A DNA stretch of 64,000 nucleotides from Solirubrobacter soli DSM 22325. Its GTDB lineage: Bacteria > Actinomycetota > Thermoleophilia > Solirubrobacterales > Solirubrobacteraceae. Position numbers and translations under genes: made by a program. Where the stretch lies: the NCBI RefSeq assembly GCF_000423665.1, contig NZ_AUIK01000008.1:186001-250000 (forward strand), in the 5' to 3' direction. Positions 1 through 11,971 of this stretch are shown piece by piece (the stretch's first letter is position 1; each line of letters starts with the position of its first letter). The notes beneath the pieces were generated by a model, which was not told the origin of the DNA, did not search any database, and saw nothing but the letters and a program-made list of their open reading frames with translations.

Positions 1-327
<327 letters not shown>

Positions 328-390
328 CCATCCGTCGAATCTCTCATCGCGCCGTTGCAACCCGCAGGCGGTCCGGTCGATGACCGGGGC

Positions 391-1059
391 ATGCGAAATC
401 TCGTCCGAACGATCAGCGCCATCGCCCTCGCCGCGCTGGTGGCCCTGGTCCCTGCGGCTGCCGCCTCCGCCAAGAAGCCCAAGGCCGCCGCCTGGGCGAA
501 GAAGCACGACCTGACCGGCAACTGGCGCGGCAAGGACGCCGACAAGGACGGCGTCAAGAACTTCGCCGAGTACAAGCTCGGCACCGACCCGCGCAAGGCC
601 GACACCGACAAGGACGGCCTCAAGGACGGCGACGAGGTCGACTCCGACAACGACCCGCTCGACCCCGACACCGACGGCGACGGCACCAAGGACGGCGCCG
701 AGCACGCCGGCGTGGTGACCGCCTTCGACGGCGAGACGATCACGATCCGCCAGTTCAAGGGCCCGAAGATCACGGCCACGGTCGACGACAGCTGCGGCGT
801 CAGCGCCGACGACTCCTCCTACGACGACGGCTCCGATGACGGCTCCGTCGACTCCGACGACAGCGGCTGGTCCGACGACGACACGGGCGACGACCCCACC
901 GCCGACACCTCGACCGACGACGGCGACGTCGACCTCGACGACGACGCCGACGACACGCCCTGCGACTTCGAGGACCTGGAGGAGGACGCGGTCCTCACCC
1001 AGGCCGAGTTCGAAGTCCGCGACGGCGAGACCTTCCTCGTCGCCGTCGAGGTCGCGTAA
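391..1059 (+). CDS. Secreted acidic protein with thrombospondin type 3-like Ca-binding repeats
   Basis: 222 aa from ATG 391; an in-frame TTG at 355 would put extra residues before the signal peptide and is less likely. A clear Sec signal peptide (MRNLVRT, an Ala/Leu core, then ASAKK) is followed by calcium-binding repeats of the DxDxDGxxD type (DADKDGVKN, DTDKDGLKDGDE, DTDGDGTKDG), as in thrombospondin type 3 or dockerin-like modules. A short beta segment (VTAFDGETITIRQFKG) follows. The last 90 residues are extremely rich in Asp, Ser and Thr, with two Cys. An extracellular Ca-binding role is inferred; there is no enzymatic domain. It converges with the RTX gene, whose stop codon directly abuts. 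Confidence 0.75.
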   Translation: MRNLVRTISAIALAALVALVPAAAASAKKPKAAAWAKKHDLTGNWRGKDADKDGVKNFAEYKLGTDPRKADTDKDGLKDGDEVDSDNDPLDPDTDGDGTKDGAEHAGVVTAFDGETITIRQFKGPKITATVDDSCGVSADDSSYDDGSDDGSVDSDDSGWSDDDTGDDPTADTSTDDGDVDLDDDADDTPCDFEDLEEDAVLTQAEFEVRDGETFLVAVEVA

Positions 1060-2376
1060 CTACCCGCGCAACGTCAGCGTCTTGCTCACGGCCTTGCCGG
1101 TCTTCGGTGAGGCCGTCAGCTTCACCCGCACCTTGGTCACCTTGCGCATCAGGCTGCGCCCCTTCGAGGACAGCTTCAGGCGCACCGTGGCGGACTTGCC
1201 GGCCGCGATCGAGTAGGACCCCGACGCGACGGTCACCTTCTTGGTCGTCCGTAGGGTGAGCTTGCCGCTGCACGCGGCCGCGCACGACAGCGAGACGCTC
1301 ACGCGCCCCGACTTCACGCTCAGCTTCGTCGAGCGGATGGTCGGCGGGCCGGAAGCGGGCGCGGCCGCGGCGCGGTCGACCGCCTCGCACAGCGACCCCG
1401 GGTCCTGCGGGACGACGTCGAGCTCGTCGACGATCGCGGTGTCCGCCCCCTGGCCGCAGTCGATCTGCTCGCGGATGCCGTCGCGCGCGTCGATCGTGTC
1501 GCTCCCCGGCACCGAGATGAAGAACCCGGACGCCGATCCCTCGCCCGACAGGGAGTCCAGGCCCGGGCCGCCCTTGATCTGGTCGTCGTTGCCGCCGCCG
1601 TAGATCGTGTCGTTGCCGTCGCCGCCGTCGATGACGTCGTTGCCGTTCGCGGCGTCGATCAGGTCGTCGCCGCCCATGCCGATCAGCACGTCGGCCGACT
1701 CGGAGCGCATCTTCACGACGTTCGGCCCGTCGGTGCCGACGAAGTGGATCGAGGGCGCGGTGCTGACGCCCTCCACGTTCTCGATGTCGGCGGCGTAGTT
1801 GTCGGTCTCGCCCGCGAAGCCGTCATTGCCGAGGCCGTCGAGCGAAGCGGTGATCGGGCCGTTGCCGCCAGACGCGTAGTCGAGCCAGAGCGAGTCGGTG
1901 CCGGGGCCGCCGACGACGACGTCGCCTGAGCCCGCGTCGTCGTCATCGGGCTGCAATCTGTCGTTGCCCGCCCCGCCGTCGAGCAGGTCCGCGCTCCCGC
2001 CGCTCTGGAGGTCGTCGTCGCCGTCCTCGCCATAGAACTGGACGCTGTGACCGGCGGCATGGTCGTTGATCGACTGGCCGAGGTCGTTGCCGTCGCCGAG
2101 GTGGACGATGACCGTCGGGTTGGGCCCCGCGGCGTCGCAGTGCCCGCCCAGCCCGTCGACGACGCAGCCCGGCCCGGGCGTGATGTCCACGTGGTCGTCG
2201 AACTTCGGGACGAAGTCCGGGCCGGCGGACACGTTGCCCCAGTTGACCGTGAAGAAGTTCGCCTCGCCAGGGTTCGCCTGGAAGGTGATCGTGGTCCCGG
2301 ACACGCTCAGCGTCCCGGCGTGGGCGGCGGGCACGATGGCGGCGAACGCCGCCACCGTGGCGATCAGGTACCTCAA
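1060..2376 (-). CDS. Secreted RTX (hemolysin-type) calcium-binding repeat protein
   Basis: 438 aa, read from TTG 2376, which overlaps the nadA stop as TTGA. The signal peptide starts at this TTG (RYLIATVAAFAAIVPAAHA) and no ATG lies between it and nadA. The middle carries RTX nonapeptides (GEDGDDDLQSGG, GGAGNDRLQ, GGDGNDTIYGG). The C-terminal ~90 residues form a beta-rich domain with paired Cys (CAAACSG) and a Lys/Leu-rich end. RTX repeats fold into Ca-loaded beta rolls outside the cell. The protein has no recognisable enzymatic domain. Its translational coupling to an NAD-biosynthesis gene is unexpected. Confidence 0.75.
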   Translation of the reverse strand: MRYLIATVAAFAAIVPAAHAGTLSVSGTTITFQANPGEANFFTVNWGNVSAGPDFVPKFDDHVDITPGPGCVVDGLGGHCDAAGPNPTVIVHLGDGNDLGQSINDHAAGHSVQFYGEDGDDDLQSGGSADLLDGGAGNDRLQPDDDDAGSGDVVVGGPGTDSLWLDYASGGNGPITASLDGLGNDGFAGETDNYAADIENVEGVSTAPSIHFVGTDGPNVVKMRSESADVLIGMGGDDLIDAANGNDVIDGGDGNDTIYGGGNDDQIKGGPGLDSLSGEGSASGFFISVPGSDTIDARDGIREQIDCGQGADTAIVDELDVVPQDPGSLCEAVDRAAAAPASGPPTIRSTKLSVKSGRVSVSLSCAAACSGKLTLRTTKKVTVASGSYSIAAGKSATVRLKLSSKGRSLMRKVTKVRVKLTASPKTGKAVSKTLTLRG

Positions 2377-3350
2377 CCGATCGCCACCATGCGCTCGATC
2401 GGCAGCTTGGCGCGTTCGGCGATGTCCGCCGGCACCTTCACCACGCCGGTCATATCGCGCAGGGTGTCGCGCAGCTTCGGCAGCGTGATCATCTTCATGA
2501 ACTTGCAGGACGCGGCCTCGTTGGCGGCGACGAAGTCGATGTCGGGGCGCGCCATCTGCAGCGGGTGCAGCATGCCGGTCTCGGTCGCCATGATCGCCGT
2601 CGTGCCCGCGGGCGCCGCGGCCGCCCAGCTGAGCATCCCGCCGGTCGAGAGCATGTGCACGCCCTCGGAGTCCACGTCGCCGGCCGCGACGTACTCCATG
2701 ACCGACGTCGAGCACCCGCACTCGGGGTGGATCAGGAAGTCCGCGCCGGGGTGGGAGGCGCGCATGTCGGCGATGTCCGACGGGCGGATGCCCGCGTGCA
2801 CATGGCACTCGCCGTCCCACACGTGCATCTTGCGCCCGAGCTCCTTCTCGACGTAGGCGCCGAGGAACATGTCCGGGCCGAAGAGGATCTCCGTGTCGTC
2901 GCCATGCGTGTCGTAGATGTGCTTGACGATCTGCACCGCGTTGGCCGACGTGACGCAGTAGTCGGTCTCAGCCTTCACGTCGGCGGTCGTGTTGACGTAC
3001 ATCACGACGATCGCTCCGGGGTGCTTGGCCTTCCACGCGCGCAGCTGCGCCGCCGTGATCGAGTCCGCGAGCGAGCAGCCGGCGTCCATGTCGGGCAGCA
3101 GCACGGTCTTCTCCGGCGAGAGCACCGACGCGGTCTCGGCCATGAAGTGCACGCCGCAGAACGCGATCACCTCCGCGTCGGTCTTCGCGGCCTGCTGCGA
3201 GAGCCCGAGCGAGTCGCCGACGTAGTCGGCCACGTCCTGCACCTCGGGCAGCTGGTAGTTGTGCGCGAGGATCACGGCGCCGCGCTCGGCGGCCAGCGCG
3301 CGTACCTCGGATTGCAGGGCCGGAACGGATTCGAGCGTGAGGAGGTTCAC
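2373..3350 (-). CDS. nadA: Quinolinate synthase NadA
   Basis: 325 aa, full length. It condenses iminoaspartate with dihydroxyacetone phosphate to quinolinate in de novo NAD synthesis. Visible family features are the N-terminal AHNYQLPEVQD substrate loop (residues ~29-39) and the three conserved Cys that hold the 4Fe-4S cluster: C92 in DAGCSLAD, C211 in HPECGC and C282 in ASCKFMK. The start codon overlaps the nadC stop by 4 nt (ATGA), so the two are co-translated. No nadB (aspartate oxidase) is nearby, so iminoaspartate must come from an enzyme encoded elsewhere. Confidence 0.96.
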   Translation of the reverse strand: MNLLTLESVPALQSEVRALAAERGAVILAHNYQLPEVQDVADYVGDSLGLSQQAAKTDAEVIAFCGVHFMAETASVLSPEKTVLLPDMDAGCSLADSITAAQLRAWKAKHPGAIVVMYVNTTADVKAETDYCVTSANAVQIVKHIYDTHGDDTEILFGPDMFLGAYVEKELGRKMHVWDGECHVHAGIRPSDIADMRASHPGADFLIHPECGCSTSVMEYVAAGDVDSEGVHMLSTGGMLSWAAAAPAGTTAIMATETGMLHPLQMARPDIDFVAANEAASCKFMKMITLPKLRDTLRDMTGVVKVPADIAERAKLPIERMVAIG

Positions 3351-4171
3351 TGGACGGTCTCCAAGATCAGCGACAGATCGAGGACCGGCGCGGAGTGGGT
3401 CAAGGCGCCGATCGAGACGTAGTCTACACCAGAAATGGTCGCGTAGACCAAAACTGTCTCCTCATCGACGCCGCCGCTCACTTCCAGCACCGCGCGACCG
3501 CCCACCTGGGCCACCGCGGCGCGGACCTCGTCGGGCGTCATGTTGTCCAGCAGCAGACGCTGGGCGTTGGCTTCCAACGCCTCGTCGATCTCCGCGGCAT
3601 CGCGGACCTCGACCGCCAGCCCGAGCTCCGGCCGGGCGTCACGCGCGCGACGCACCGCCTCGCCCACCCCGCCCGCGAGCGCGGAGTGGTTCTCCTTGAT
3701 CAGGATGAAGTCGTAGAGCCCGATCCGGTGGTTGACGCCGCCGCCGTGCGCGACCGCGGCCTTCTCGAGCATCCGCATCCCGGGCGTGGTCTTGCGGGTG
3801 TCGAGGATCTTCGCCCCGCCCTCGCCCACGTTGCGCACGATCCGCGCGGTCTTCGTCGCCACGCCCGACAGCCGGCCGAGGAAGTTCAGCGCCGTGCGCT
3901 CCGCGGTGAGGATGCCGCGTGCGGACCCCTCGATCCGCAGCACCGGCCCGCCGTCGCGCCACACACCCTCGTCGACCAGCCGCGTGATCCCGGCCTCCGG
4001 ATCCAAGCGCAGGAACACCGCCTCGGCGACCTCGAGCCCCGAGATCACCCCCGGCGCCTTCTGCGTGATCGTGGCGACGCCGCGCGCGGACGCGTCGACG
4101 GTCGCCTCAGTCGTCGCGTCGCCGTCGCCGACGTCCTCGGCGAGCGCGCGGTCGATGAGCTCCGTCTCCAT
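3347..4171 (-). CDS. nadC: Nicotinate-nucleotide pyrophosphorylase (quinolinate phosphoribosyltransferase) NadC
   Basis: 274 aa, the usual length. It converts quinolinate and PRPP to nicotinate mononucleotide, CO2 and PPi. Diagnostic segments are AERTALNFLGRLSG, the KILDTRKTTPGMR motif (Arg/Lys ligands for quinolinate and PRPP), GGGVNHRIGLYD and IKENH. The C-terminal barrel shows LLLDNM and LEVSGGV. It lies 27 nt downstream of prfB on the same strand and overlaps nadA, so prfB-nadC-nadA-RTX may be one transcript. Confidence 0.96.
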   Translation of the reverse strand: METELIDRALAEDVGDGDATTEATVDASARGVATITQKAPGVISGLEVAEAVFLRLDPEAGITRLVDEGVWRDGGPVLRIEGSARGILTAERTALNFLGRLSGVATKTARIVRNVGEGGAKILDTRKTTPGMRMLEKAAVAHGGGVNHRIGLYDFILIKENHSALAGGVGEAVRRARDARPELGLAVEVRDAAEIDEALEANAQRLLLDNMTPDEVRAAVAQVGGRAVLEVSGGVDEETVLVYATISGVDYVSIGALTHSAPVLDLSLILETVQ

Positions 4172-4198
4172 GCACGCCGATTATAGTCGACGTGACTT

Positions 4199-5297
4199 TT
4201 ACTTCGCGTTGGCCTCCAGATAGGAGCGCACGAAGCCGTCGAGGTCGCCATCCAACACTCCGTTGGCGTTGCCGACCTCGAAGTCGGTGCGGTGGTCCTT
4301 GACCATCGTGTACGGGTGCAGGACGTAGGAGCGGATCTGCGAGCCGAAGTTCACGTCGAGCGTCTCGCCGCGCTCCTTGGCGATCTCGGCCCGGCGCTCG
4401 GCCTCCTGGCGCTCGATCAGCTTCGAACGCAGCATCGCCATCGCCGTCGCGCGGTTGGCGGACTGGGAGCGCTCGTTCTGGCACTGGACGACGATGCCGG
4501 TCGGCTTGTGGGTGATGCGCACCGCCGAGTCGGTCTTGTTGACGTGCTGGCCGCCGGCGCCGGACGCGCGGTACGTGTCGACCTGCAGGTCGTCGTCCTC
4601 GATCGTGACGTCGCCCGCCTCCTCGACGACCGGCGAGACCTCGATGCCGGCGAAGGAGGTCTGCCGTCGGTTCGCCGAGTCGAACGGAGAGAGCCGGACC
4701 AGCCGGTGCACGCCCTTCTCGGCGGAATACAACCCGTAGGCGTTGTCGCCGGAGACGCGGAACGTGGCGGACTTGATGCCCGCTTCCTCGCCCGCGCTCG
4801 CCTCCAGCAGCTCGACCTTGAACCCGCGCCGCTCGGCCCAGCGCATCTCCATGCGCAGCACCATCTCGGCCCAGTCCTGCGCGTCGGTGCCGCCTGCGCC
4901 CGCGTTGACGGTCACGAGCGCGTCGCCCGCGTCGTAGTCGCCTGTGAACAGCCGCTGCTCCTCGGCCTCGTTCAGGCGCGCCTCGACCGAGACGATCGCC
5001 TCCTCGAGCTCGCCCGCCAGCTCATCGTCATCCTCGGCGATCTCGGCCAGCCCGGCGAGGTCGTCGGCGTCGGCCTGCAGCTTCGTGAACGCGTCGAGCC
5101 GGCGCTGCGTGCGCGTGTGCTCGGCGCTGACCTTGGCCGCGTTCTCCGGTTCGTCCCAGAAGCCCGCCGCGCCCATCTCCGTCTCCAGCGCCGTCAGGCG
5201 CTCCCGCATCTGAGCGGGGTCAAAGATAGTCCGAGAGCAGGGACATCTGCTCACGGATCTTGGCCAGGCGCTGCGGGAGGGCGTGATCTAGGGCCAT
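4199..5297 (-). CDS. prfB: Peptide chain release factor 2, with programmed +1 frameshift
   Basis: RF2 releases proteins at UGA and UAA codons. Translation starts at ATG 5297 (MALDHALPQRLAKIREQ...) and reaches an in-frame TGA at 5222-5220 after 25 codons, in the context TAT CTT TGA C. Slipping +1 on CTT gives Leu-Asp and continues in the long frame to 4199, for a total of 365 aa, the usual RF2 length. Key motifs are the SPF stop-codon recognition tripeptide (RLSPFDSANR) and GGQ (GAGGQHVNK), which enters the peptidyl-transferase centre. The CTTTGAC slippery site matches that of E. coli, but no clear Shine-Dalgarno-like stimulator sits just upstream. The start is 36 nt from the divergent PLD gene. 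Confidence 0.96.
5219..5228 (-). promoter_or_regulatory. prfB: prfB programmed +1 frameshift site (TATCTTTGAC)
   Basis: Read on the minus strand the codons are TAT (5228-5226), CTT (5225-5223), TGA (5222-5220), then C. In known prfB genes low RF2 makes the ribosome pause at TGA and slip from CUU to UUU, so RF2 controls its own synthesis. The bases before it (CTCTCGGAC) lack the AGGGGG helper found in E. coli. Confidence 0.93.
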
Positions 5298-5332
5298 GTT
5301 GGTCAGTGAGGCTAGCGGGTACGAATGCAAAC

Positions 5333-6769
5333 ATGGCCCTTCCGCTCCTCGACCGCGTCGACGCCGCCGTGGGCGACGGCATCGAGCGCGCGATGACCCA
5401 CCACCACCTGCGCCGCCTCCGCCGTCAAGGACACGTGAACGCGATCGCGCCGGCCAGCGACAGCCTGTGGGCGCAGACCGCCGTCCCCCCGCGCGACGGC
5501 AACAGCTTCGAGGTCCTCATCGACGGCGAGAACGCCCTGCCGGCGATGGCCGAGGCGATCCGCAACGCCCAGCGCCACGTCCACGTGGCCAGCTGGAACC
5601 TCGAGCCTTCGTTCGACCCGGGCCCGCGCACCTCCAGCCCCGTCCGGGACCTGCTCGCCGAGACCGCCGAGCGCATCCCGGTGCGCGTGCTCGTGTGGGC
5701 GGGCGCGCCCGTGCCGGTCTTCCAGCCCCGCCGCGGGGTCGTCAAGGAGGCGCGCGATCGACTGATCAAGGGCTCGAAGGTGCAGTGCGAGCTCGACGCC
5801 CGCGGCCGCAAGCTGCACTGCCACCACGAGAAGCTCGTGATCGTCGACGACGAGATCGCGTTCGTGGGCGGCATCGACCTGACATCGCTGGCAGGCGACC
5901 GCTACGACTCCTGCGAGCACCCGCACAAGCCGGACGGGATCGGGTGGCACGACGCCTCCTCGAAGCTGCGCGGCCCGATCGTCCGCGACGTCGCCGCCCA
6001 CTTCGCGATGCGCTGGGAGGCGATCGCCCACGAGGCCCTCGAGCTTCCGGAGGGCATCGGTCCAGCCGGTGACGTCACGGCCCAGTTCACCCGCACGGTC
6101 CCGGAGCACGCGTACGACGTGCTCCCCCGCGGCGAGTTCTCGATCCTCGAGAGCTACATCCGCGCGCTGCGCTCGGCGCGACAGCTGATCTACCTCGAGA
6201 ACCAGTTCCTCTGGTCGCCGGAGATCGTCCGCATCCTCGAGGGCAAGCTGCGCAACCCGCCCACGCCGGGCTTCCGCGTCGTCGTCCTGCTCCCGCACAA
6301 GGCCAACAACGGGCAGGACGACACACGCGGGATGCTCGGCCGGCTCGTCGCCGCCGACCACGACGACCGGTTCCTCGCGGCCACGATCATGTCGCGCACC
6401 GGCGAGCGCTCCGGCCCGCTCTACGTGCACGCCAAGATCGGCATCGTCGACGACAAGTGGCTGGCGATCGGCTCCGCGAACCTCAACGAGCACAGCCTGT
6501 TCAACGACTCCGAGGTCGACGTCGTCACCCACGACGCCCGCCTGGCCCGCGCGACCCGCCTGCGGCTCTGGGAGGAGCACCTCGAGACCACGCCGCACGA
6601 GGACTCCGCGATGAGCGTCGACGAGCAGTGGCGCCCGATCGCGAGTGAGCAACTGGACCGCCGCCGCACCGGAGCGCCACTCACCCATCACCTCGTCGCG
6701 CTGCCCGGGGTCAGCCGCCGCTCGCGACGGCTGATCGGTCCCCTGGACGCGCTCGTCGTGGACGGTTAG
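5333..6769 (+). CDS. Phospholipase D-like protein with two HKD motifs
   Basis: 478 aa from ATG 5333; the open frame runs further upstream, but only as antisense to prfB. Two phosphodiesterase signatures are complete: H165-E-K167-x4-D172 (HHEKLVIVDD) followed by GGIDLTS, and H366-A-K368-x4-D373 (HAKIGIVDD) followed by GSANLNEHS. This bipartite layout is that of PLD and cardiolipin-synthase-like enzymes, which transfer or hydrolyse phosphatidyl groups through a phospho-His intermediate. No signal peptide or transmembrane segment is obvious, unlike classical cardiolipin synthases, so a cytosolic or peripheral PLD is more likely. The substrate cannot be assigned. It is monocistronic and converges on purU. 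Confidence 0.88.
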   Translation: MALPLLDRVDAAVGDGIERAMTHHHLRRLRRQGHVNAIAPASDSLWAQTAVPPRDGNSFEVLIDGENALPAMAEAIRNAQRHVHVASWNLEPSFDPGPRTSSPVRDLLAETAERIPVRVLVWAGAPVPVFQPRRGVVKEARDRLIKGSKVQCELDARGRKLHCHHEKLVIVDDEIAFVGGIDLTSLAGDRYDSCEHPHKPDGIGWHDASSKLRGPIVRDVAAHFAMRWEAIAHEALELPEGIGPAGDVTAQFTRTVPEHAYDVLPRGEFSILESYIRALRSARQLIYLENQFLWSPEIVRILEGKLRNPPTPGFRVVVLLPHKANNGQDDTRGMLGRLVAADHDDRFLAATIMSRTGERSGPLYVHAKIGIVDDKWLAIGSANLNEHSLFNDSEVDVVTHDARLARATRLRLWEEHLETTPHEDSAMSVDEQWRPIASEQLDRRRTGAPLTHHLVALPGVSRRSRRLIGPLDALVVDG

Positions 6770-6792
6770 CGAACGACTGCGTCGTTGGACGG

Positions 6793-7614
6793 CTAGAACA
6801 CGACCGTCCGGTTCCCCTGCACGATCACGCGGTCCTCGAGGTGCCACTTGACGGCGCGGGCGAGGACGGTGCGCTCGATGTCACGCCCGAGCCGGACCAT
6901 CGTCTCGGCATGCTCGCGGTGGGTGACGCGGGCGACGTCCTGCTCGATGATCGGGCCGGCGTCGAGCTCCTCCGTCACGTAGTGCGCGGTGGCGCCGATG
7001 ATCTTCACGCCGCGCTCGAACGCCCGCTGGTACGGGCTCGCGCCCGCGAACGCCGGGAGGAACGAGTGGTGGATGTTGATCACCGGCGTCTTGAGCTGCT
7101 CGAGGAACTCGCCGGACAGGATCCGCATGTAGCGGGCGAGCACCACCAGATCGGCGCCCTTGAGCAGTTCGAGCAGCTCCGGCTCGTTCGGGTACGGGAC
7201 GTGGTGGTAGGGGATCCCGAAGCCCTCGACGTCCGCCCGGTGGTCCGGGTGGTTGGAGGCCACCAGGGGGATCTCGGCGTCGAGCTCGCCGCGGCGGTGG
7301 CGCCACAGCAGGTCGACGAGGCAGTGGTCCTCCTTCGACACCAGGATCGCCATCTTCTTCGGGTGGCTGGTGTCGGTGAGGCGGTAGCGCATGTCGAGGC
7401 GCTCGGCGACCTCCTGCTCGAAGGCGCGGCCGAGCGCGGACAGGTCCCCGGTCCGGAGGTTGAACTCCATCCGCATGAAGAACTCGCCGCCCTCGGGGTC
7501 GGTCGAGTGCTGGTCGGAGCTGATGATGTTGGCGCCGGAGTCGGCGAGGAAGCCCGCGACCGCGGCGACGATCCCGTGCCGATCCGGGCAGGTGATGAGC
7601 AGGCGGCCGTTCAT
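6793..7614 (-). CDS. purU: Formyltetrahydrofolate deformylase PurU
   Basis: 273 aa. It hydrolyses 10-formyl-THF to formate and THF, balancing one-carbon pools and supplying formate for purine synthesis. An N-terminal ACT domain ([26 protein letters not shown], residues ~4-80) precedes the formyl-transferase-like domain with [11 protein letters not shown], the HHSFLPAF loop around the catalytic His, and [19 protein letters not shown] with the catalytic Asp. The start overlaps the stop of the upstream LysR gene by 4 nt, so the regulator and purU are co-translated. This suggests the regulator may sense a one-carbon or related metabolite (inference). Confidence 0.94.
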   Translation of the reverse strand: MNGRLLITCPDRHGIVAAVAGFLADSGANIISSDQHSTDPEGGEFFMRMEFNLRTGDLSALGRAFEQEVAERLDMRYRLTDTSHPKKMAILVSKEDHCLVDLLWRHRRGELDAEIPLVASNHPDHRADVEGFGIPYHHVPYPNEPELLELLKGADLVVLARYMRILSGEFLEQLKTPVINIHHSFLPAFAGASPYQRAFERGVKIIGATAHYVTEELDAGPIIEQDVARVTHREHAETMVRLGRDIERTVLARAVKWHLEDRVIVQGNRTVVF

Positions 7615-8471
7615 GCGAGGCCGGAGGCTACTTCGGTGAGCGCGTGCAGCGTCGGCTCGACCAGCGGGTGCCGGCCGCCGGACGGCAGCAGCGCGTAGAC
7701 GTCGCGCTCCGGCCCGTCCTCGATCGCCGCGAACGCGATGCCGTCGAGCCCCGGCGCGAGCAGCCTCGGGACGAGGGTGACGGCGGTGCCGCGGGCGACG
7801 AACTCGCGGATCGCGATCGGGTCGCGGGTGATCGAGACGATCCGCGGCTCGAAGCCCGCCGCCCGGCAGGCGCGGGCGATCAGGCCGTCGGTCGAGGCGG
7901 CCGACCAGGGGTCGTCGGCGAGCTCGCGCAGCTCGACCGTGTCGCGATCCGCCAGCGGGTGGCCCGGCGCGAGGCCGACCAGGAACGGCTCGCGGAGGAT
8001 GTCGTGTCGCTCGAGGCCGTCGTGCTCGCGCCGCTCGAGCGCCGCGTCCTGGAACGCGACGCTGAGGTGCAGCTCGCCGCTGCGCACCCGCTCCGCGAGG
8101 GCCTGGCTGTCGCCCTCGACGACGAGGACCTCGGCCGCGACGCGCGCCACGGCCCCTGGAACCAGCGCCGCCAGGGCGCTCGAGAACGCCCCGATCCGCA
8201 GCCGGCCGGGCCCGCGCAGCTCGGACAGCTGCGTCCCCGCCAGCGCGAGGCGCTCGGCGATCGCGTCGGCGTGCGCCAGCAGGACCTCGCCGGCGCGGGT
8301 CAGCTCCATCCCGCCTGGGCGGCGGTCGATCAGCTGCGCGCCGACCTCCTTCTCCAACGCCGCGACCTGCTGCGACACGGCGGGCTGGGTCAGCGCGAGC
8401 GCGCGGGCCGCGGCGCTGAACGAGCGCTCATGCGCGACGGCCCGAAACGTCAGCACCCGCCGAGGGTCCAT
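7611..8471 (-). CDS. LysR-family transcriptional regulator
   Basis: 286 aa. The N-terminal winged HTH is canonical ([45 protein letters not shown], residues ~8-52), followed by the linker helix and a periplasmic-binding-like effector domain from about residue 90. It sits directly upstream of purU with an ATGA overlap. The only divergent candidate target is a short + strand ORF at 8541. A TATAAG hexamer about 12 nt before the ATG suggests a very short or absent leader. The effector is unknown. Confidence 0.9.
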   Translation of the reverse strand: MDPRRVLTFRAVAHERSFSAAARALALTQPAVSQQVAALEKEVGAQLIDRRPGGMELTRAGEVLLAHADAIAERLALAGTQLSELRGPGRLRIGAFSSALAALVPGAVARVAAEVLVVEGDSQALAERVRSGELHLSVAFQDAALERREHDGLERHDILREPFLVGLAPGHPLADRDTVELRELADDPWSAASTDGLIARACRAAGFEPRIVSITRDPIAIREFVARGTAVTLVPRLLAPGLDGIAFAAIEDGPERDVYALLPSGGRHPLVEPTLHALTEVASGLA

Positions 8472-8540
8472 AGGACCAGCTTATAGGACGGCCGAAACGA
8501 TTATTTGAATTGATGGCGAACGGCGCGCAGACTCGAAGGC

Positions 8541-8634
8541 ATGTTCGTACCTATCGAAGACATCATGCGCCGCTCCGTTCAGGGAGCGCTGGCGAAGGAT
8601 CCCGTGCGCAAGCCGCGGCCGAGGCGCCGCCGGC

Positions 8635-8657
<23 letters not shown>
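8541..8657 (+). CDS. Possible 38-aa basic peptide, divergent from the LysR gene
   Basis: ATG 8541 opens a 38-codon frame (MFVPIEDIMRRSVQGALAKDP, then an Arg-rich tail) ending at TGA 8655-8657, inside the 3' end of convergent secA. GAAGG lies just before the ATG but is too close for an ideal ribosome site. The first 20 residues look protein-like, with an amphipathic helix, while the tail is antisense to the secA C-terminus. This is a weak call, kept because LysR genes often control a divergent neighbour. Confidence 0.22.
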
Positions 8658-11481
<2,824 letters not shown>

Positions 11482-11523
11482 AGCTACCTAGACTAGCGGT
11501 CGAGCGCGCCCCCTTGAGGGCCG

Positions 11524-11895
11524 TTATTGGAGGCTGCCGGGGACTTCCTCGAAGCTCACTTCGCCGTTGCGCGCAGCCTCGGCCGCCGAGCGGGAGTCCC
11601 GCCGCCCGCGGCGCTTCTCGCGATGGCGCTTGACCTGGCGCTCCAGGTTGTCCGCGACGAGGTTGATCGCGTGCTTGGCGTCCTTGGAGACCTCCTTGGC
11701 GCGCAACTGCGTGCCCTTGACGGTCAACACCACCTCGGCCGCGATCGGATCGCCGGGGACGTTCTCGTCCACCACCTCGAGGTCGAGCTGCGCGAGCTCA
11801 GAGACCTGCTTGGCGATCTTGTCGAACCGCCGGTCGACGTATTCCCGCATCTCGTCGGTGACCTGAAGGTTGCGTCCCTTCACCTCGATCTGCAT
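11524..11895 (-). CDS. hpf: Ribosome hibernation promoting factor (short HPF/RaiA family)
   Basis: 123 aa from ATG 11895. AGGAGT lies a few nt upstream and the mature sequence begins MQIEVKGRNLQVTDEMREYV; the longer open frame upstream is not used. The beta-alpha-beta fold core is recognisable (LDLEVVDEN, AEVVLTVKGTQLRAKEVSKDAKHAINLVADNLERQVKRHREKRR). HPF binds the 30S mRNA/tRNA channel in stationary phase. The protein is short: it lacks the dimerising C-terminal domain of long HPF found in many actinobacteria and Firmicutes, and ends in a charged tail. It is the gene immediately upstream of secA. Confidence 0.92.
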   Translation of the reverse strand: MQIEVKGRNLQVTDEMREYVDRRFDKIAKQVSELAQLDLEVVDENVPGDPIAAEVVLTVKGTQLRAKEVSKDAKHAINLVADNLERQVKRHREKRRGRRDSRSAAEAARNGEVSFEEVPGSLQ

Positions 11896-11971
11896 GGGAC
11901 TCCTCTGTCGGGGGTCAGCTTTTGTGAATCGTAGCCTCAAGAGCGGGCATGCATTGGCCGAAGTACGTACT

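Noticed and set aside
1241..1603. 120-aa + strand frame opposite the RTX gene
   Set aside because: No ribosome site, low-complexity Ser/Pro composition, and fully antisense to a gene with clear RTX repeats.
1060..2820. 586-aa reading of the RTX gene starting far inside nadA
   Set aside because: The first ~147 residues are an Arg/His-rich shadow of nadA. The signal peptide fixes the start at TTG 2376.
5220..5254. prfB as a disrupted gene, or starting at ATG 5254 (MSRCPCSRT)
   Set aside because: The upstream 25-codon frame ending in CTT TGA C is the standard RF2 frameshift arrangement and restores the exact family length.
4292..5332. N-terminal extension of the PLD-like protein by 347 residues
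   Set aside because: It is antisense to prfB and has shadow composition; the PLD fold starts after ATG 5333.
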